Under the pieces are notes generated by a model. The model was not told the DNA's origin and made no database searches. It was given only the letters and a program-made list of their open reading frames with translations. The position numbers and the translations under genes were made by a program. A stretch of 64,000 nt of DNA from an uncultured Pelagibacteraceae bacterium (GTDB lineage Bacteria; Pseudomonadota; Alphaproteobacteria; Pelagibacterales; Pelagibacteraceae). Shown in pieces: positions 39,998 to 50,113 of this stretch. The stretch spans positions 1-64,000 of the forward strand of contig CACJOA010000002.1 of the NCBI GenBank assembly GCA_902594915.1. Direction: 5' to 3'. Each line of letters opens with the position of its first letter. Position 1 is the first letter of the stretch.

Positions 39998-40954
39998 TTA
40001 TCTCTTATATGAATTGTTTGATTTAGTTTTTAAAATTTGACCAATTTCTTTTCCTATCTCTCTAAATTTTTCAGTTTTTTCAATTTTTTTTTCATAAAAT
40101 CTTTTTGAGCCATCTAAAGAAAAGAGTTCTGCTTCAACAACAATATTCTCTCCATGAATTACCGAATGTGCCCCTATGGCCGTTTCACAATCACCTTCTA
40201 AAACTTTTAAAATATTTCTTTCTGCATGAGCTCTTTTATAGGTTTCATCATGATTAACTTTTTTTAAAAGAGAAATTGTTTCTTGATCATTTTTTCTACA
40301 TTGCAATGCAATAATACCCTGGCCTGCGCTAGGAATTATTTCCTCAGTTTTAAAACTTTCGGTAATTTCATTTTCAAGTTGTAAATATTTTATTCCTGCA
40401 TATGATAAAACTATTGCATCATACAAACCATCTCTCAATTTTTTAATTCTCGTATCAACATTGCCTCTTATAAGTTTACACTTGATATCGGGTCTAATTT
40501 TCTTTATTTGAAATTCTCTTCTATATGAAGATGTCCCCACAATTGATTTTATATCTAATTCTTTTAATTTTTTTTTGTTATTAGAAATTAAAATCTCTTT
40601 TGGATCATTTCGCTCTAAAAACGCATCTGTAACTAATCCATCAGTTTCGATTGCTGGTAAATCTTTTAGTGCATGAACAGCTATATCAATATTTTTATCA
40701 TTAAGTTCTTTTTCTATGCAGCTAGAAAATAAACCCTTTCCTCCAAATTCAGATAATCTTGCATCTTTAACTTGATCACCTTTTGTAGTTATTGTCTTTA
40801 TAAAAATATTCTCATCTTTAAAGTCTGAATTTTGTATAATAGTCTCTTTAGCTTTTTGTGCATAGAGTAATGCTAATTTACTTCCCCTGGAACCAATTAT
40901 TATTTTTTTAGTCATTAATAAATTTATTTCTTTTTTTTTATTGAGATTGTACAA
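39998..40954 (-). CDS. hemC: Hydroxymethylbilane synthase
   Basis: IGSRGSKLALLYA, DIAVHALKDLP, GQGIIALQCR, GDCETAIGAH. Confidence 0.96.
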   Translation of the reverse strand: MYNLNKKKEINLLMTKKIIIGSRGSKLALLYAQKAKETIIQNSDFKDENIFIKTITTKGDQVKDARLSEFGGKGLFSSCIEKELNDKNIDIAVHALKDLPAIETDGLVTDAFLERNDPKEILISNNKKKLKELDIKSIVGTSSYRREFQIKKIRPDIKCKLIRGNVDTRIKKLRDGLYDAIVLSYAGIKYLQLENEITESFKTEEIIPSAGQGIIALQCRKNDQETISLLKKVNHDETYKRAHAERNILKVLEGDCETAIGAHSVIHGENIVVEAELFSLDGSKRFYEKKIEKTEKFREIGKEIGQILKTKSNNSYKR

Positions 40955-40972
40955 TTAATAAAAACTATTTGA

Positions 40973-42049
40973 ATGAGTAAAAAACCCTTAATTCTCGGAA
41001 TAGAGTCTAGTTGTGACGAAACGGCTGCATCAATAATATCTGAAAATGACGAGGGAAGTCCTGTCATCTTATCAAATATTGTATCAAGCCAAGTGGACAT
41101 TCATAAAGAATTTGGTGGGGTTGTGCCTGAACTTGCTGCTAGATCACATATAGATAAAATTGATTGGATTGTTAAAAAAGCAATTGATGAAAGTGGAATA
41201 AACATAAGAGAAATAGATGCTGTTGCATCAACAGCTGGGCCAGGTTTGATTGTTTGTCTTTCAGTTGGATTAAGTTTTGGAAAAGCTTTATCTGTTTCTT
41301 TAAATAAACCATTTATAGCAGTTAATCACTTAGAGGGTCACGCTTTGAGTCCTAAATTGACTACAAAATTAAATTACCCATATTTACTTTTACTAATTTC
41401 GGGAGGACATTCACAATATTTAAGTGTTAAAAATTTAAATGAATACAAAAGACTTGGAACAACTATTGATGATGCTATTGGAGAAGCATTCGATAAAACT
41501 GCAAAACTTTTAGGTATAGAATTTCCTGGTGGTCCACAAATAGAGATTCTAGCAAAAAAAGGTAATCCAAACAAATATGATCTTCCTAAACCAATTTTAA
41601 ATAAAGGTGGTTGTAATTTATCTTTTTCTGGCCTTAAAACAGCAGTATTAAAGATAACAAAAGAAATAAAAACTGATCAAGAAAAATTTGATCTTGCTGC
41701 ATCTTTTCAAAAAACCATAATTGAAATTTTAGAAAAAAAAACAAAAATAGCCTTTTTAGAATTTGAAAAACAAATTAAACCGCAAGAAAAAAAATTTGTT
41801 GTAGCAGGTGGTGTTGCAGCAAATAAAGAAATTAGAAATATGCTAATTAACATTTGTGAACAAAAAAACTATGATCCTATTTTCCCTCCAATAGAATTAT
41901 GTGGAGATAATGCGGCAATGATCGCAATGGTAGGATTAGAAAAATTTAAATTAAAAGAATTTGATAAACTAGATCATCCTGCAAAACCAAGATGGCCTTT
42001 AGATGAAAGTGCAGCATTTTTAAAAGGAGCTGGCGTAGTATTAAAATGA
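40973..42049 (+). CDS. tsaD: tRNA N6-threonylcarbamoyladenosine transferase subunit TsaD
   Basis: LGIESSCDETAASI, NHLEGHALS, GGVAANKEIR. Confidence 0.97.
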   Translation: MSKKPLILGIESSCDETAASIISENDEGSPVILSNIVSSQVDIHKEFGGVVPELAARSHIDKIDWIVKKAIDESGINIREIDAVASTAGPGLIVCLSVGLSFGKALSVSLNKPFIAVNHLEGHALSPKLTTKLNYPYLLLLISGGHSQYLSVKNLNEYKRLGTTIDDAIGEAFDKTAKLLGIEFPGGPQIEILAKKGNPNKYDLPKPILNKGGCNLSFSGLKTAVLKITKEIKTDQEKFDLAASFQKTIIEILEKKTKIAFLEFEKQIKPQEKKFVVAGGVAANKEIRNMLINICEQKNYDPIFPPIELCGDNAAMIAMVGLEKFKLKEFDKLDHPAKPRWPLDESAAFLKGAGVVLK

Positions 42050-42459
42050 ATTATTGGTTACTTAAATCTGAGCCTGATGTTTGGTCAATCGATCAACAAA
42101 AAAAATCTGGAGCCAAAGGGTCTCCATGGGATGGTGTTAGAAATTATCAAGCAGCCAAGAACTTAAAATTAATGAAGAAGGGTGATCAATGTTTTTTTTA
42201 CCACTCGAATATTGGAAAGGAGATAGTGGGTATAGTAACGGTTATAAAAGAGTATTACTCAGATAAAACAGACAAATCTGGTCGTTTTGTAGCTGTAACA
42301 GTAAAATTTCTTAAAAAATTTAAAAAACCCGTAACATTAAAAGAAATTAAAAAAAACAAGGAATTAAGCCATTTATCACTCATAAGGCAAAGCAGGCTTT
42401 CTGTTATGTCGATTGACTCTAAAAGCTGGAAAATTTTAGTTAAGATGGGTAAGATTTAA
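42046..42459 (+). CDS. EVE domain-containing protein
   Basis: YWLLKSEPDVWSIDQQ, WDGVRNYQAAKNL, FFYHSN. Confidence 0.93.
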   Translation: MNYWLLKSEPDVWSIDQQKKSGAKGSPWDGVRNYQAAKNLKLMKKGDQCFFYHSNIGKEIVGIVTVIKEYYSDKTDKSGRFVAVTVKFLKKFKKPVTLKEIKKNKELSHLSLIRQSRLSVMSIDSKSWKILVKMGKI

Positions 42460-42471
42460 ATAAATAAATTT

Positions 42472-44565
42472 ATGCCAAAAAAAAAGAAAAAAACAAAAAA
42501 AAAATATTACAAGAAAAATAAGAAGAAAAAACTTAAGCCAAGAAAAAAATTTAGAGCAAATAAAAAAACCTCAAAAAAATTAAAAAGAAAAAAAACAAAA
42601 AAAATTAGTAAAAATAACGACTCATCAACTCAAGAACTAATTTTTAAGACTCGCCCAGAATGGGTAAAAAGTGGTTTAGCTAATAAATCCCAATATCAAA
42701 ATAAATATAATGAGTCGATCAAAAACGGTAATTCCTTTTGGAAAAAGGAAGGAAAAAGAATAACTTGGATAAAACCCTACAAAAAAATAAAAGATGTAAA
42801 ATTTAGTAAGACAGAGGTAAAAATTAAATGGTTTGAAGATGGAACTCTAAATGCTTCAGCAAATTGTATTGATAGGCACTTAAAGGACAAGAAAGATAAA
42901 ACTGCAATAATTTGGGTTGGAGATGATCCAAACGATGTTCAGAAAATTTCTTACAAACAACTTCATCAAAAAGTATCAAAAGCAGCTAATGGTTTAAAAA
43001 GATTAGGAATTAAAAAAGGTGACAGAGTGACAATTTATTTAACTATGATACCAGAGCTTGCAATTTTAATGCTTGCTTGTGCAAGGATAGGAGCTGTACA
43101 TTCAATAATTTTTGGAGGTTTTTCAGCAGAATCTATATCTGGTAGAGTTAATGACTGTAAGTCAGAGTATATTATAACTGCAGATGAAGGGGTTCGAGGA
43201 GGAAAGATTATCCCATTGAAATCAACTACTGATGAAGCTTTAACAAATTGTCCTAATGTAAAAAAATGTATCGTTGTTAAACGAACTGGAAATTATGTTT
43301 ATTGGAATAATGATAGAGATATTTGGTATGATGATTTGATTAAAGATGTATCAAATTATTGTGAGCCTGAAGAAATGAATGCTGAAGATCCCCTTTTTAT
43401 TCTGTATACATCTGGATCAACCGGAAAACCAAAAGGTGTTCTACACACAACAGGGGGATACATGGTGTATGCCTCAATGACACATCAATACATCTTTAAT
43501 TATAAACCTAAAGATATTTATTGGTGTACTGCAGATATCGGTTGGGTAACTGGTCATAGTTATATTATCTATGGACCTTTATCTAATGGAGCAACAACAA
43601 TAATGTTTGAAGGAGTTCCAAACTATCCAGACAGTTCAAGATGGTGGCAAATTGTAGATAAGTTTAAAGTTAATACTTTTTACACTGCTCCTACAGCAAT
43701 TCGAGCTCTAATGCGAGAAGGTGAAGGTCCTGTAAACAAAACTTCAAGAAAATCCTTAAAATTGTTAGGAACTGTTGGTGAGCCTATCAATCCCGAAGCT
43801 TGGATGTGGTACTACAAGACCGTAGGAAATTCAAAATGCCCAATAGTTGACACTTGGTGGCAAACTGAAACAGGTGGAATTCTAATAGCTCCACAAACAG
43901 GTGCTATACCTCTTAAACCTGGGTCAGCCACAAAACCATTTTATGGAATAAAGCCGGCAATAGTAGACAAAGATGGTAAAGAAATAAAAGGAGCAGGAGA
44001 GGGAAGACTTTGTATTTCACAGTCTTGGCCTGGTCAAATGAGAACTGTTTTTGGAGACCATCAAAGATTCATCGATACTTATTTTTCACAATTTGACGGT
44101 AAATATTTTACTGGTGATGGATGCCGAAGAGATAAAGATGGTTACTATTGGATTACTGGTCGAGTAGATGATGTTATAATTGTGTCAGGTCATAATTTGG
44201 GTACAGCAGAAATTGAAAGTGCTTTTGTAGCACATCCAAAGGTTGCTGAAGCTGCAGTTGTTGGATACCCTCACGATATTAAAGGCAATGGACTATATTG
44301 CTACGTCACTTTAAATGCAGGTGAAAATGAAACTGGAGATTTAGATAGAGAGTTAAAACTTTGGGTAAGAAAACAAATTGGTCCTTTAGCAACCCCAGAT
44401 CTAATTCACTTTACTCCTGGTCTTCCTAAAACAAGGTCTGGTAAAATTATGAGAAGAATTTTAAGAAAAATTGCTGCTAATGAGCACGAACAACTTGGAG
44501 ATACAACAACATTAGCTGATCCAAGTGTTGTTGAAAGTTTAGTCGAAAATAGGAAAAATAATTAA
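42472..44565 (+). CDS. acs: Acetyl-CoA synthetase with lysine-rich N-terminal extension
   Basis: [76 protein letters not shown]. Confidence 0.95.
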   Translation: MPKKKKKTKKKYYKKNKKKKLKPRKKFRANKKTSKKLKRKKTKKISKNNDSSTQELIFKTRPEWVKSGLANKSQYQNKYNESIKNGNSFWKKEGKRITWIKPYKKIKDVKFSKTEVKIKWFEDGTLNASANCIDRHLKDKKDKTAIIWVGDDPNDVQKISYKQLHQKVSKAANGLKRLGIKKGDRVTIYLTMIPELAILMLACARIGAVHSIIFGGFSAESISGRVNDCKSEYIITADEGVRGGKIIPLKSTTDEALTNCPNVKKCIVVKRTGNYVYWNNDRDIWYDDLIKDVSNYCEPEEMNAEDPLFILYTSGSTGKPKGVLHTTGGYMVYASMTHQYIFNYKPKDIYWCTADIGWVTGHSYIIYGPLSNGATTIMFEGVPNYPDSSRWWQIVDKFKVNTFYTAPTAIRALMREGEGPVNKTSRKSLKLLGTVGEPINPEAWMWYYKTVGNSKCPIVDTWWQTETGGILIAPQTGAIPLKPGSATKPFYGIKPAIVDKDGKEIKGAGEGRLCISQSWPGQMRTVFGDHQRFIDTYFSQFDGKYFTGDGCRRDKDGYYWITGRVDDVIIVSGHNLGTAEIESAFVAHPKVAEAAVVGYPHDIKGNGLYCYVTLNAGENETGDLDRELKLWVRKQIGPLATPDLIHFTPGLPKTRSGKIMRRILRKIAANEHEQLGDTTTLADPSVVESLVENRKNN

Positions 44566-45185
44566 AATCTCAAACGATCACTGAATTCTTTTTTTACTAC
44601 ATTCCATTTTAAAATTACAGAGTTAAGAACAATTTTTCTATCGAGAGTTTTTAATTCTTCCGCGATAGGAGCCCACTTATATAATGATAAAGCGCTAGAG
44701 TTAAAGGGTAAATCTCTATAATAAGTTTCCCAATTAATATTGTTGAGTCTTTCCAGAAAATTCTTTTTTGAAATTTCAACTATTTCTAAAGGCATTTTAT
44801 TCGAAATTTCATCATCTAAAATTTTAAAAAAAATATCTTTCGATTTATTTAAATCTTTATAATTAAAATTCACTTTCAAGTACGAAAAGGTAAAGAAAGT
44901 TAGGTCCTGGAGTGCTACAGAGTAGATATTCCATTTAGCTAAATTTACAGAATTCATAAACTGATCATTTTCAAAATGTAAAACATATCTAGTACCCATT
45001 CTTGTTTTGAGATATCCATAGAGGGTTACTTGAGCAACCCATGCTGATTTTGTTTGTATAAAATTTTCGAGATCATCAAGACTGCTGATTTTACTTTTTG
45101 GAAGAAAAGCTTTAAACATTGCAAAAAGGTAAATCTTAAAATCTTTCCAAGATAGGTCTTTCCATGTTAATTTGTATTTCGCCAT
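44562..45185 (-). CDS. Conserved-looking hypothetical protein
   Basis: 207 aa ORF with no motif I can name confidently. Confidence 0.65.
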   Translation of the reverse strand: MAKYKLTWKDLSWKDFKIYLFAMFKAFLPKSKISSLDDLENFIQTKSAWVAQVTLYGYLKTRMGTRYVLHFENDQFMNSVNLAKWNIYSVALQDLTFFTFSYLKVNFNYKDLNKSKDIFFKILDDEISNKMPLEIVEISKKNFLERLNNINWETYYRDLPFNSSALSLYKWAPIAEELKTLDRKIVLNSVILKWNVVKKEFSDRLRF

Positions 45186-45309
45186 AAAATTACTAATTTT
45201 CGAAATTATACCTCAAAAAACCATATTTTTTGTACAATTTTAACACTTTAAATCTCTTTCATAATGGTTATGGTTTTCGCCAGTTATAACTAAAAGAGAG
45301 AGGTATATA

Positions 45310-45570
45310 ATGTCAAAACAAGAACAACACTGGGAAAAAACCAGAGGATTGTTAATAGTTACATTAGCAATTTGGTTTGTATTCTCAATTGGCATCTTTC
45401 TTTTCGGAGCTGAAATGAATGAAGTAACAGGACCATTTGGTTATCCTTTAACTTATTGGTTCACATGTCAAGGTTCTCTTGGAGCTTTCGTAATCCTAAT
45501 TTTCTGGTTTGCGAATAGACAAGAGAAGATTGATGAACAGTTCGGCTTTAGCGAAAGAGGAGATGACTAA
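45310..45570 (+). CDS. DUF4212 sodium/substrate symporter small subunit
   Basis: WEKTRGLLIVTLAIWFVFSIG, FPLTYWFTCQGSLGAFVILIFWFA; overlaps the large symporter. Confidence 0.93.
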   Translation: MSKQEQHWEKTRGLLIVTLAIWFVFSIGIFLFGAEMNEVTGPFGYPLTYWFTCQGSLGAFVILIFWFANRQEKIDEQFGFSERGDD

Positions 45571-47384
45571 TGATTAAAGGTAATTTTATAGACAATTTGC
45601 CTAAAGTTTATGGAATATATACAGGAGGTTTCCTGGCTTTCATAATCATTATGGCAATTGGAGAGCAGATGGGTATGACATCGAAAACAATTGGTATTTG
45701 TTTCGTTGCCTTCACAGTAGCCATCTATGCTATAATTGGTTATCTATCACGTACAGCACAAGCTGACGCGTATTACGTAGCTGGAAGACAAGTACCAACC
45801 GTGTTTAACGGAATGGCGACAGCAGCAGATTGGATGTCTGGTGCATCATTCGTTGCAATGGCAGGTGGTATTTACTTTAAGGGTTACGGTTACATGGCGC
45901 TTCTTGTAGGTTGGACTGGTGGATATGTGTTAGTTGCATCTTTATTAGCACCTTACCTAAGAAAATTTGGCTGTTACACAGTTCCAGATTTTATTGGTAC
46001 AAGATATGGTGGTAATTTGAGTAGATTCATGGCGGTAGTAGTTTTAACTGTTGCTTCATTTACTTATGTGACTGCACAAATTAACGCTACAGGTACAATT
46101 GCATCTGTTGCACTTGATATTCCATTCCAATACGCAGTTTACGTTGGATTAGTAAGTATCTTACTATGCTCAATGTTAGGTGGTATGAGGGGAGTAACTT
46201 GGACACAGGTAGCGCAATATATCGTACTAATCATAGCTTACTTATTACCAGTATTCTGGATCAGTAACAAAATGGGTGCAGGTTTTTTCCCACACTTTAT
46301 GTTAGCTGATGAAGTAGCTAGAATTGGTGAACTAGAACAACAGTTTGGTTTTGTTAAAAACGCAGCTGCTGATCTAAAATCAGTTCCAAAGGGATTAGCT
46401 GGAATAACTAAAGCTCACTCAGCAGTAAACGCTTCACCTTGGGCATTTATTTCATTAGCACTAGCAATGATGATGGGAACAGCTTCATTGCCTCATGTTA
46501 TGATGAGATATTTCACTACTCCAAGTGTAAAAGCAGCTAGAAAATCAGTAGGTTGGTCATTATTTTTTATCTTCCTACTTTATTCTTCAGCTCCAATGCT
46601 AGCGACACTGTCTAAGTTATCATTGATAGATCCAACATTACCTACTGGTATTATTGGAAAATCAATAGCAGAAGTTCAAGCTATAGATTGGTATCAAAAC
46701 TGGAACCAAGCAAACCTTATGTTTGTAAGCGACTTTAACGGAAATGGAACTCTTGAGTTAAATGAGTTTTTCATGGGTGGTAAAGCCGTAGTGTTAGCAA
46801 CACCAGAGATTGCTGGATTACCATATGTAATTTCAGGTCTGGTTGCTGCTGGAGGTATGGCTGCTGCCATGTCGACAGCTGATGGTTTAATTCTAGCAAT
46901 TGCAAACGCAATCTCACACGATGTTTACTATAAAATCATCGATCCAAAAGCTGAGACTGCTAAAAGACTAGTTGTTGCAAGGGTATTACTTGTAGTAATT
47001 GGTTTTGCTGGAGCGACAATCGCAGCGCTTGAGATCCAAGGTATTTTAGGTTCAGTAATCTGGGCTTTTGACTTTGCGATGTCAGGATTATTCTTCCCAC
47101 TCGTACTTGGTGTATGGTGGAAGAGAGCTAACAAAGAAGGTGCTGTTGCTGGTATGTTCTTAGGATTAGTTTCTGGTGCTGCTTACCTAATTTGGGTAAG
47201 AAACGGCGGAAGCGGATTCTTAGGAATTACTCAGTTAACGTTTGGTATCTTCGGTTCATTCGTAAGTTTAGTTTCAATGGTTGTTGTAAGTTTAATGACT
47301 TCAGAACCAAATGCAGCTACTCAGAGAATGGTTGATGAGGTTCGAGTACCTTCAGGTAAATCGATCCTTGGCAAACAACACTAA
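45570..47384 (+). CDS. Sodium:solute symporter (ActP-like/VC_2705 family)
   Basis: YYVAGRQVPTVFNGMATAADWMSGASFV, LPHVMMRYFTTP, AAAMSTADGLILAIANAISHD. Confidence 0.93.
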   Translation: MIKGNFIDNLPKVYGIYTGGFLAFIIIMAIGEQMGMTSKTIGICFVAFTVAIYAIIGYLSRTAQADAYYVAGRQVPTVFNGMATAADWMSGASFVAMAGGIYFKGYGYMALLVGWTGGYVLVASLLAPYLRKFGCYTVPDFIGTRYGGNLSRFMAVVVLTVASFTYVTAQINATGTIASVALDIPFQYAVYVGLVSILLCSMLGGMRGVTWTQVAQYIVLIIAYLLPVFWISNKMGAGFFPHFMLADEVARIGELEQQFGFVKNAAADLKSVPKGLAGITKAHSAVNASPWAFISLALAMMMGTASLPHVMMRYFTTPSVKAARKSVGWSLFFIFLLYSSAPMLATLSKLSLIDPTLPTGIIGKSIAEVQAIDWYQNWNQANLMFVSDFNGNGTLELNEFFMGGKAVVLATPEIAGLPYVISGLVAAGGMAAAMSTADGLILAIANAISHDVYYKIIDPKAETAKRLVVARVLLVVIGFAGATIAALEIQGILGSVIWAFDFAMSGLFFPLVLGVWWKRANKEGAVAGMFLGLVSGAAYLIWVRNGGSGFLGITQLTFGIFGSFVSLVSMVVVSLMTSEPNAATQRMVDEVRVPSGKSILGKQH

Positions 47385-47397
47385 ATAATATTAATTG

Positions 47398-47427
47398 AAG
47401 GGGCGATAAATTTCGCCCCTTTTATTT
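47398..47427 (+). terminator. Rho-independent terminator of the symporter operon
   Basis: AAGGGGCGA-TAAATT-TCGCCCCTTTTATTT. Confidence 0.9.
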
Positions 47428-47455
47428 AAATATAATTACCAATATAAATTCATAA

Positions 47456-47800
47456 ATGTCTGCAAATTTTCACCCTCTAGTTTATATAATTGATTATGTG
47501 TTAGGTGTAATAATGTGGACTTTAATTGGAAGAGTAGCGATGAACATTTTTCAAAGGGAGGACTCTCATTTTTTTTTTATGAAAGTTTTTGTTAAATTTA
47601 CCAACCCTTTAATAAAAATATTTAAGCCTCTCACTCCAGCATTCATAATTCAACCTCTAGTCCCATTATATGTAGCTTGGTTTTTCTTCATGGTAAGATT
47701 TTATTTAATGCCATGGATTTTAGGATATTCAGTAATGGGGATGTTATCTTTTCCTCTTGAAAGCGAAATTTCTAGACAAATTTATCAATTTTTTAATTAA
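47456..47800 (+). CDS. Hypothetical membrane protein, YggT-like
   Basis: Two TM segments; FTNPLIKIFKPLTPAFIIQPLVPLYVAWFFFMVR. Confidence 0.65.
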   Translation: MSANFHPLVYIIDYVLGVIMWTLIGRVAMNIFQREDSHFFFMKVFVKFTNPLIKIFKPLTPAFIIQPLVPLYVAWFFFMVRFYLMPWILGYSVMGMLSFPLESEISRQIYQFFN

Positions 47801-47838
47801 ATAAAATTTTAAAAATTGATACAAGTAAATAAGTATCA

Positions 47839-48498
47839 ATGAAAAAAATACAAATATCACCCTCAATATTATCGGCTGACTTTAGCCAATTAGGTAACGA
47901 GATAAAACGGTTAGAGGATGCTGGTGCAGATATGATTCATGTAGATGTAATGGATGGTCATTTTGTTCCAAATTTGACAATTGGTCCTCCAGTAATTAAA
48001 GCCTTAAAAAAAAACTCCTCAATAATTTTTGATGTTCATTTGATGATCTCACCAGTTCACAAATACATTGAGTCTTTTGCTGATGCTGGAGCTGATATAA
48101 TCACTATTCATCCTGAAGCTACTGAAGATCTTGCCTCGTCAATTCTTAAAATTAAGAAATTTAAAAAAAAAGTTGGAATTTCTCTCAACCCAGAGACCAA
48201 AATTGATGTGATTTTAAAATTTTTAGATCAAATAGATTTAATACTTATTATGAGTGTTAATCCAGGTTTTGGTGGGCAAAAATTTATGCCAGAAGTTTTA
48301 AATAAAATAAAAGATTTAAAAAAAATTCAATTAGAGAATAATCTTGATTTTGACATAGAAATCGACGGTGGAATTAATTTTGATAATTATAAAGAAGTTA
48401 TAGAGGCAGGTGCAAACATAATTGTTTCTGGTACAACAATTTTTAAAAGTAATAATGGAGATATTAAAAAAAATATTGAATTACTGAAATCAAAATAA
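47839..48498 (+). CDS. rpe: Ribulose-phosphate 3-epimerase
   Basis: SPSILSADF, HVDVMDGHFVPN, MSVNPGFGGQKF. Confidence 0.97.
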   Translation: MKKIQISPSILSADFSQLGNEIKRLEDAGADMIHVDVMDGHFVPNLTIGPPVIKALKKNSSIIFDVHLMISPVHKYIESFADAGADIITIHPEATEDLASSILKIKKFKKKVGISLNPETKIDVILKFLDQIDLILIMSVNPGFGGQKFMPEVLNKIKDLKKIQLENNLDFDIEIDGGINFDNYKEVIEAGANIIVSGTTIFKSNNGDIKKNIELLKSK

Positions 48499-48502
48499 TT
48501 AA

Positions 48503-50113
48503 ATGATTTACATAAGTCGATTTTTTTTAAATATCCAAAATAATCTTAGAGAATTTTATTTAAATTCAAGTATTTATGATAAAAAAATTTCACGATCAAA
48601 TAATAAGAATTTAATTTATAAACCAAGCCCTTATTTACTTTCGTCAATAATAAAGTATTCAAAAAAAAAATTAAAGGTTGAAGATTTTATTTTAGAAGAT
48701 ATTTGGATAAAAAATAATATAAGTGATAAAGATTTTAAGAATTTAAATAATTTTTATTGGTTTTTTAGTTTAGATTTAAAATCATCAAAAAAAACAATTC
48801 AAACTGTGATATCAAATTGGATTAATTACAACTCTAAATATAATAGTAAAAGCTGGAATTTTGATATAACAGCAAAAAGAATTATTGCATGGTTATCTAG
48901 TCACAATCTCTCCTATGAGGAAAGCAACCAAAGATATAGAAATCAATTTAATACAATTATTCAAAAACAAACAAATCATTTAATTAATGAGATTAGTAAA
49001 TCGAAACTCATCGAAGACAAAATAATTGGATGTGCATCTATAATTTTAGTAGGCCTTTGTTATCAAGATACCAAAAATTATCTAAACTTTGGTTTGAATC
49101 TTTTAAAGAAAATTTCAAAACTTTCTCTTGATAATTATGGATTTCCAAAATCAAGAAGTATTAGTCAATTAGTATTTTATTTAAAATATTTCATCTTAAT
49201 AAGAGAGTGGTTTAAGGAATCTCAAATGGCTATGCCTGAATATATTAATGAAAGTATTTATTATATGGGTCAAGGATACGCTTTTTTTTCAAAAAATTCA
49301 GAGTCTAATTTTTTATTTAATGGTAATAATGTTTCTAATAATCAGGAATTTGATCATTACTTAAAAAGATTGGGATATAAATTTAAAAATGAAGGTCATG
49401 AGCTTGGTGGTTATGTTTTGTTAAAAAATAAAAAAGTTTGTCTAATTATGGACACTGGATCTACTCCAAATCAAAATTTTACAAAAGATTATCAGTCTGG
49501 AGCACTTTCTTTTGAAATTATCACTAATGGGAAAAAATTAATTAGTAATTGTGGATATTATAGGAAAAATAACATTCAACTCAATCGTTTATCAAAATCT
49601 ACCGCTGCTCACAGTACATTAGCTATTGATGACAATTCATCTTGTAAATTTACAAGAGCAAAAAATGAATGGTTAGTTAATAAAGGAACAAAAGTTTTAA
49701 AAAAAAACCTCATCTTTCAGACAAATTATTGGAAAATAAACGCTTCACATGATGGGTATTTAAAAAAATATAATTCTATCCATGAGAGAGAAATTGAATT
49801 TTATCCAGATAAAATGATATTTGTTGGTCTTGATAAGATCATAAAAAGAAAAGCAAATCATAACCTCAAGTTCGATATTAGATTTCATCTAGAACCAAAT
49901 GTGAGATTGATGAAAACTCAAGATAATAAAACTATTCTAATCGAATTAGATGGAGAAGGATGGAAATTCACATGTGATAATTATGATATAAATATTGATA
50001 AAGGATTATATTTCGGTAAAAAAAATTCATACACAGAAAATCTAAATATTTTTATTACTGGTATTTCAAATAATCAGACTGAAAATATCGAATGGAAAAT
50101 TGAGAAAATATAA
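48503..50113 (+). CDS. Heparinase II/III family protein
   Basis: Alpha-helical N-terminus; LGGYVLLKNKKVCLIMDTGSTPN, GALSFEIITNGKKLISNCGYY, TAAHSTLAIDDNSS. Confidence 0.88.
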   Translation: MIYISRFFLNIQNNLREFYLNSSIYDKKISRSNNKNLIYKPSPYLLSSIIKYSKKKLKVEDFILEDIWIKNNISDKDFKNLNNFYWFFSLDLKSSKKTIQTVISNWINYNSKYNSKSWNFDITAKRIIAWLSSHNLSYEESNQRYRNQFNTIIQKQTNHLINEISKSKLIEDKIIGCASIILVGLCYQDTKNYLNFGLNLLKKISKLSLDNYGFPKSRSISQLVFYLKYFILIREWFKESQMAMPEYINESIYYMGQGYAFFSKNSESNFLFNGNNVSNNQEFDHYLKRLGYKFKNEGHELGGYVLLKNKKVCLIMDTGSTPNQNFTKDYQSGALSFEIITNGKKLISNCGYYRKNNIQLNRLSKSTAAHSTLAIDDNSSCKFTRAKNEWLVNKGTKVLKKNLIFQTNYWKINASHDGYLKKYNSIHEREIEFYPDKMIFVGLDKIIKRKANHNLKFDIRFHLEPNVRLMKTQDNKTILIELDGEGWKFTCDNYDINIDKGLYFGKKNSYTENLNIFITGISNNQTENIEWKIEKI

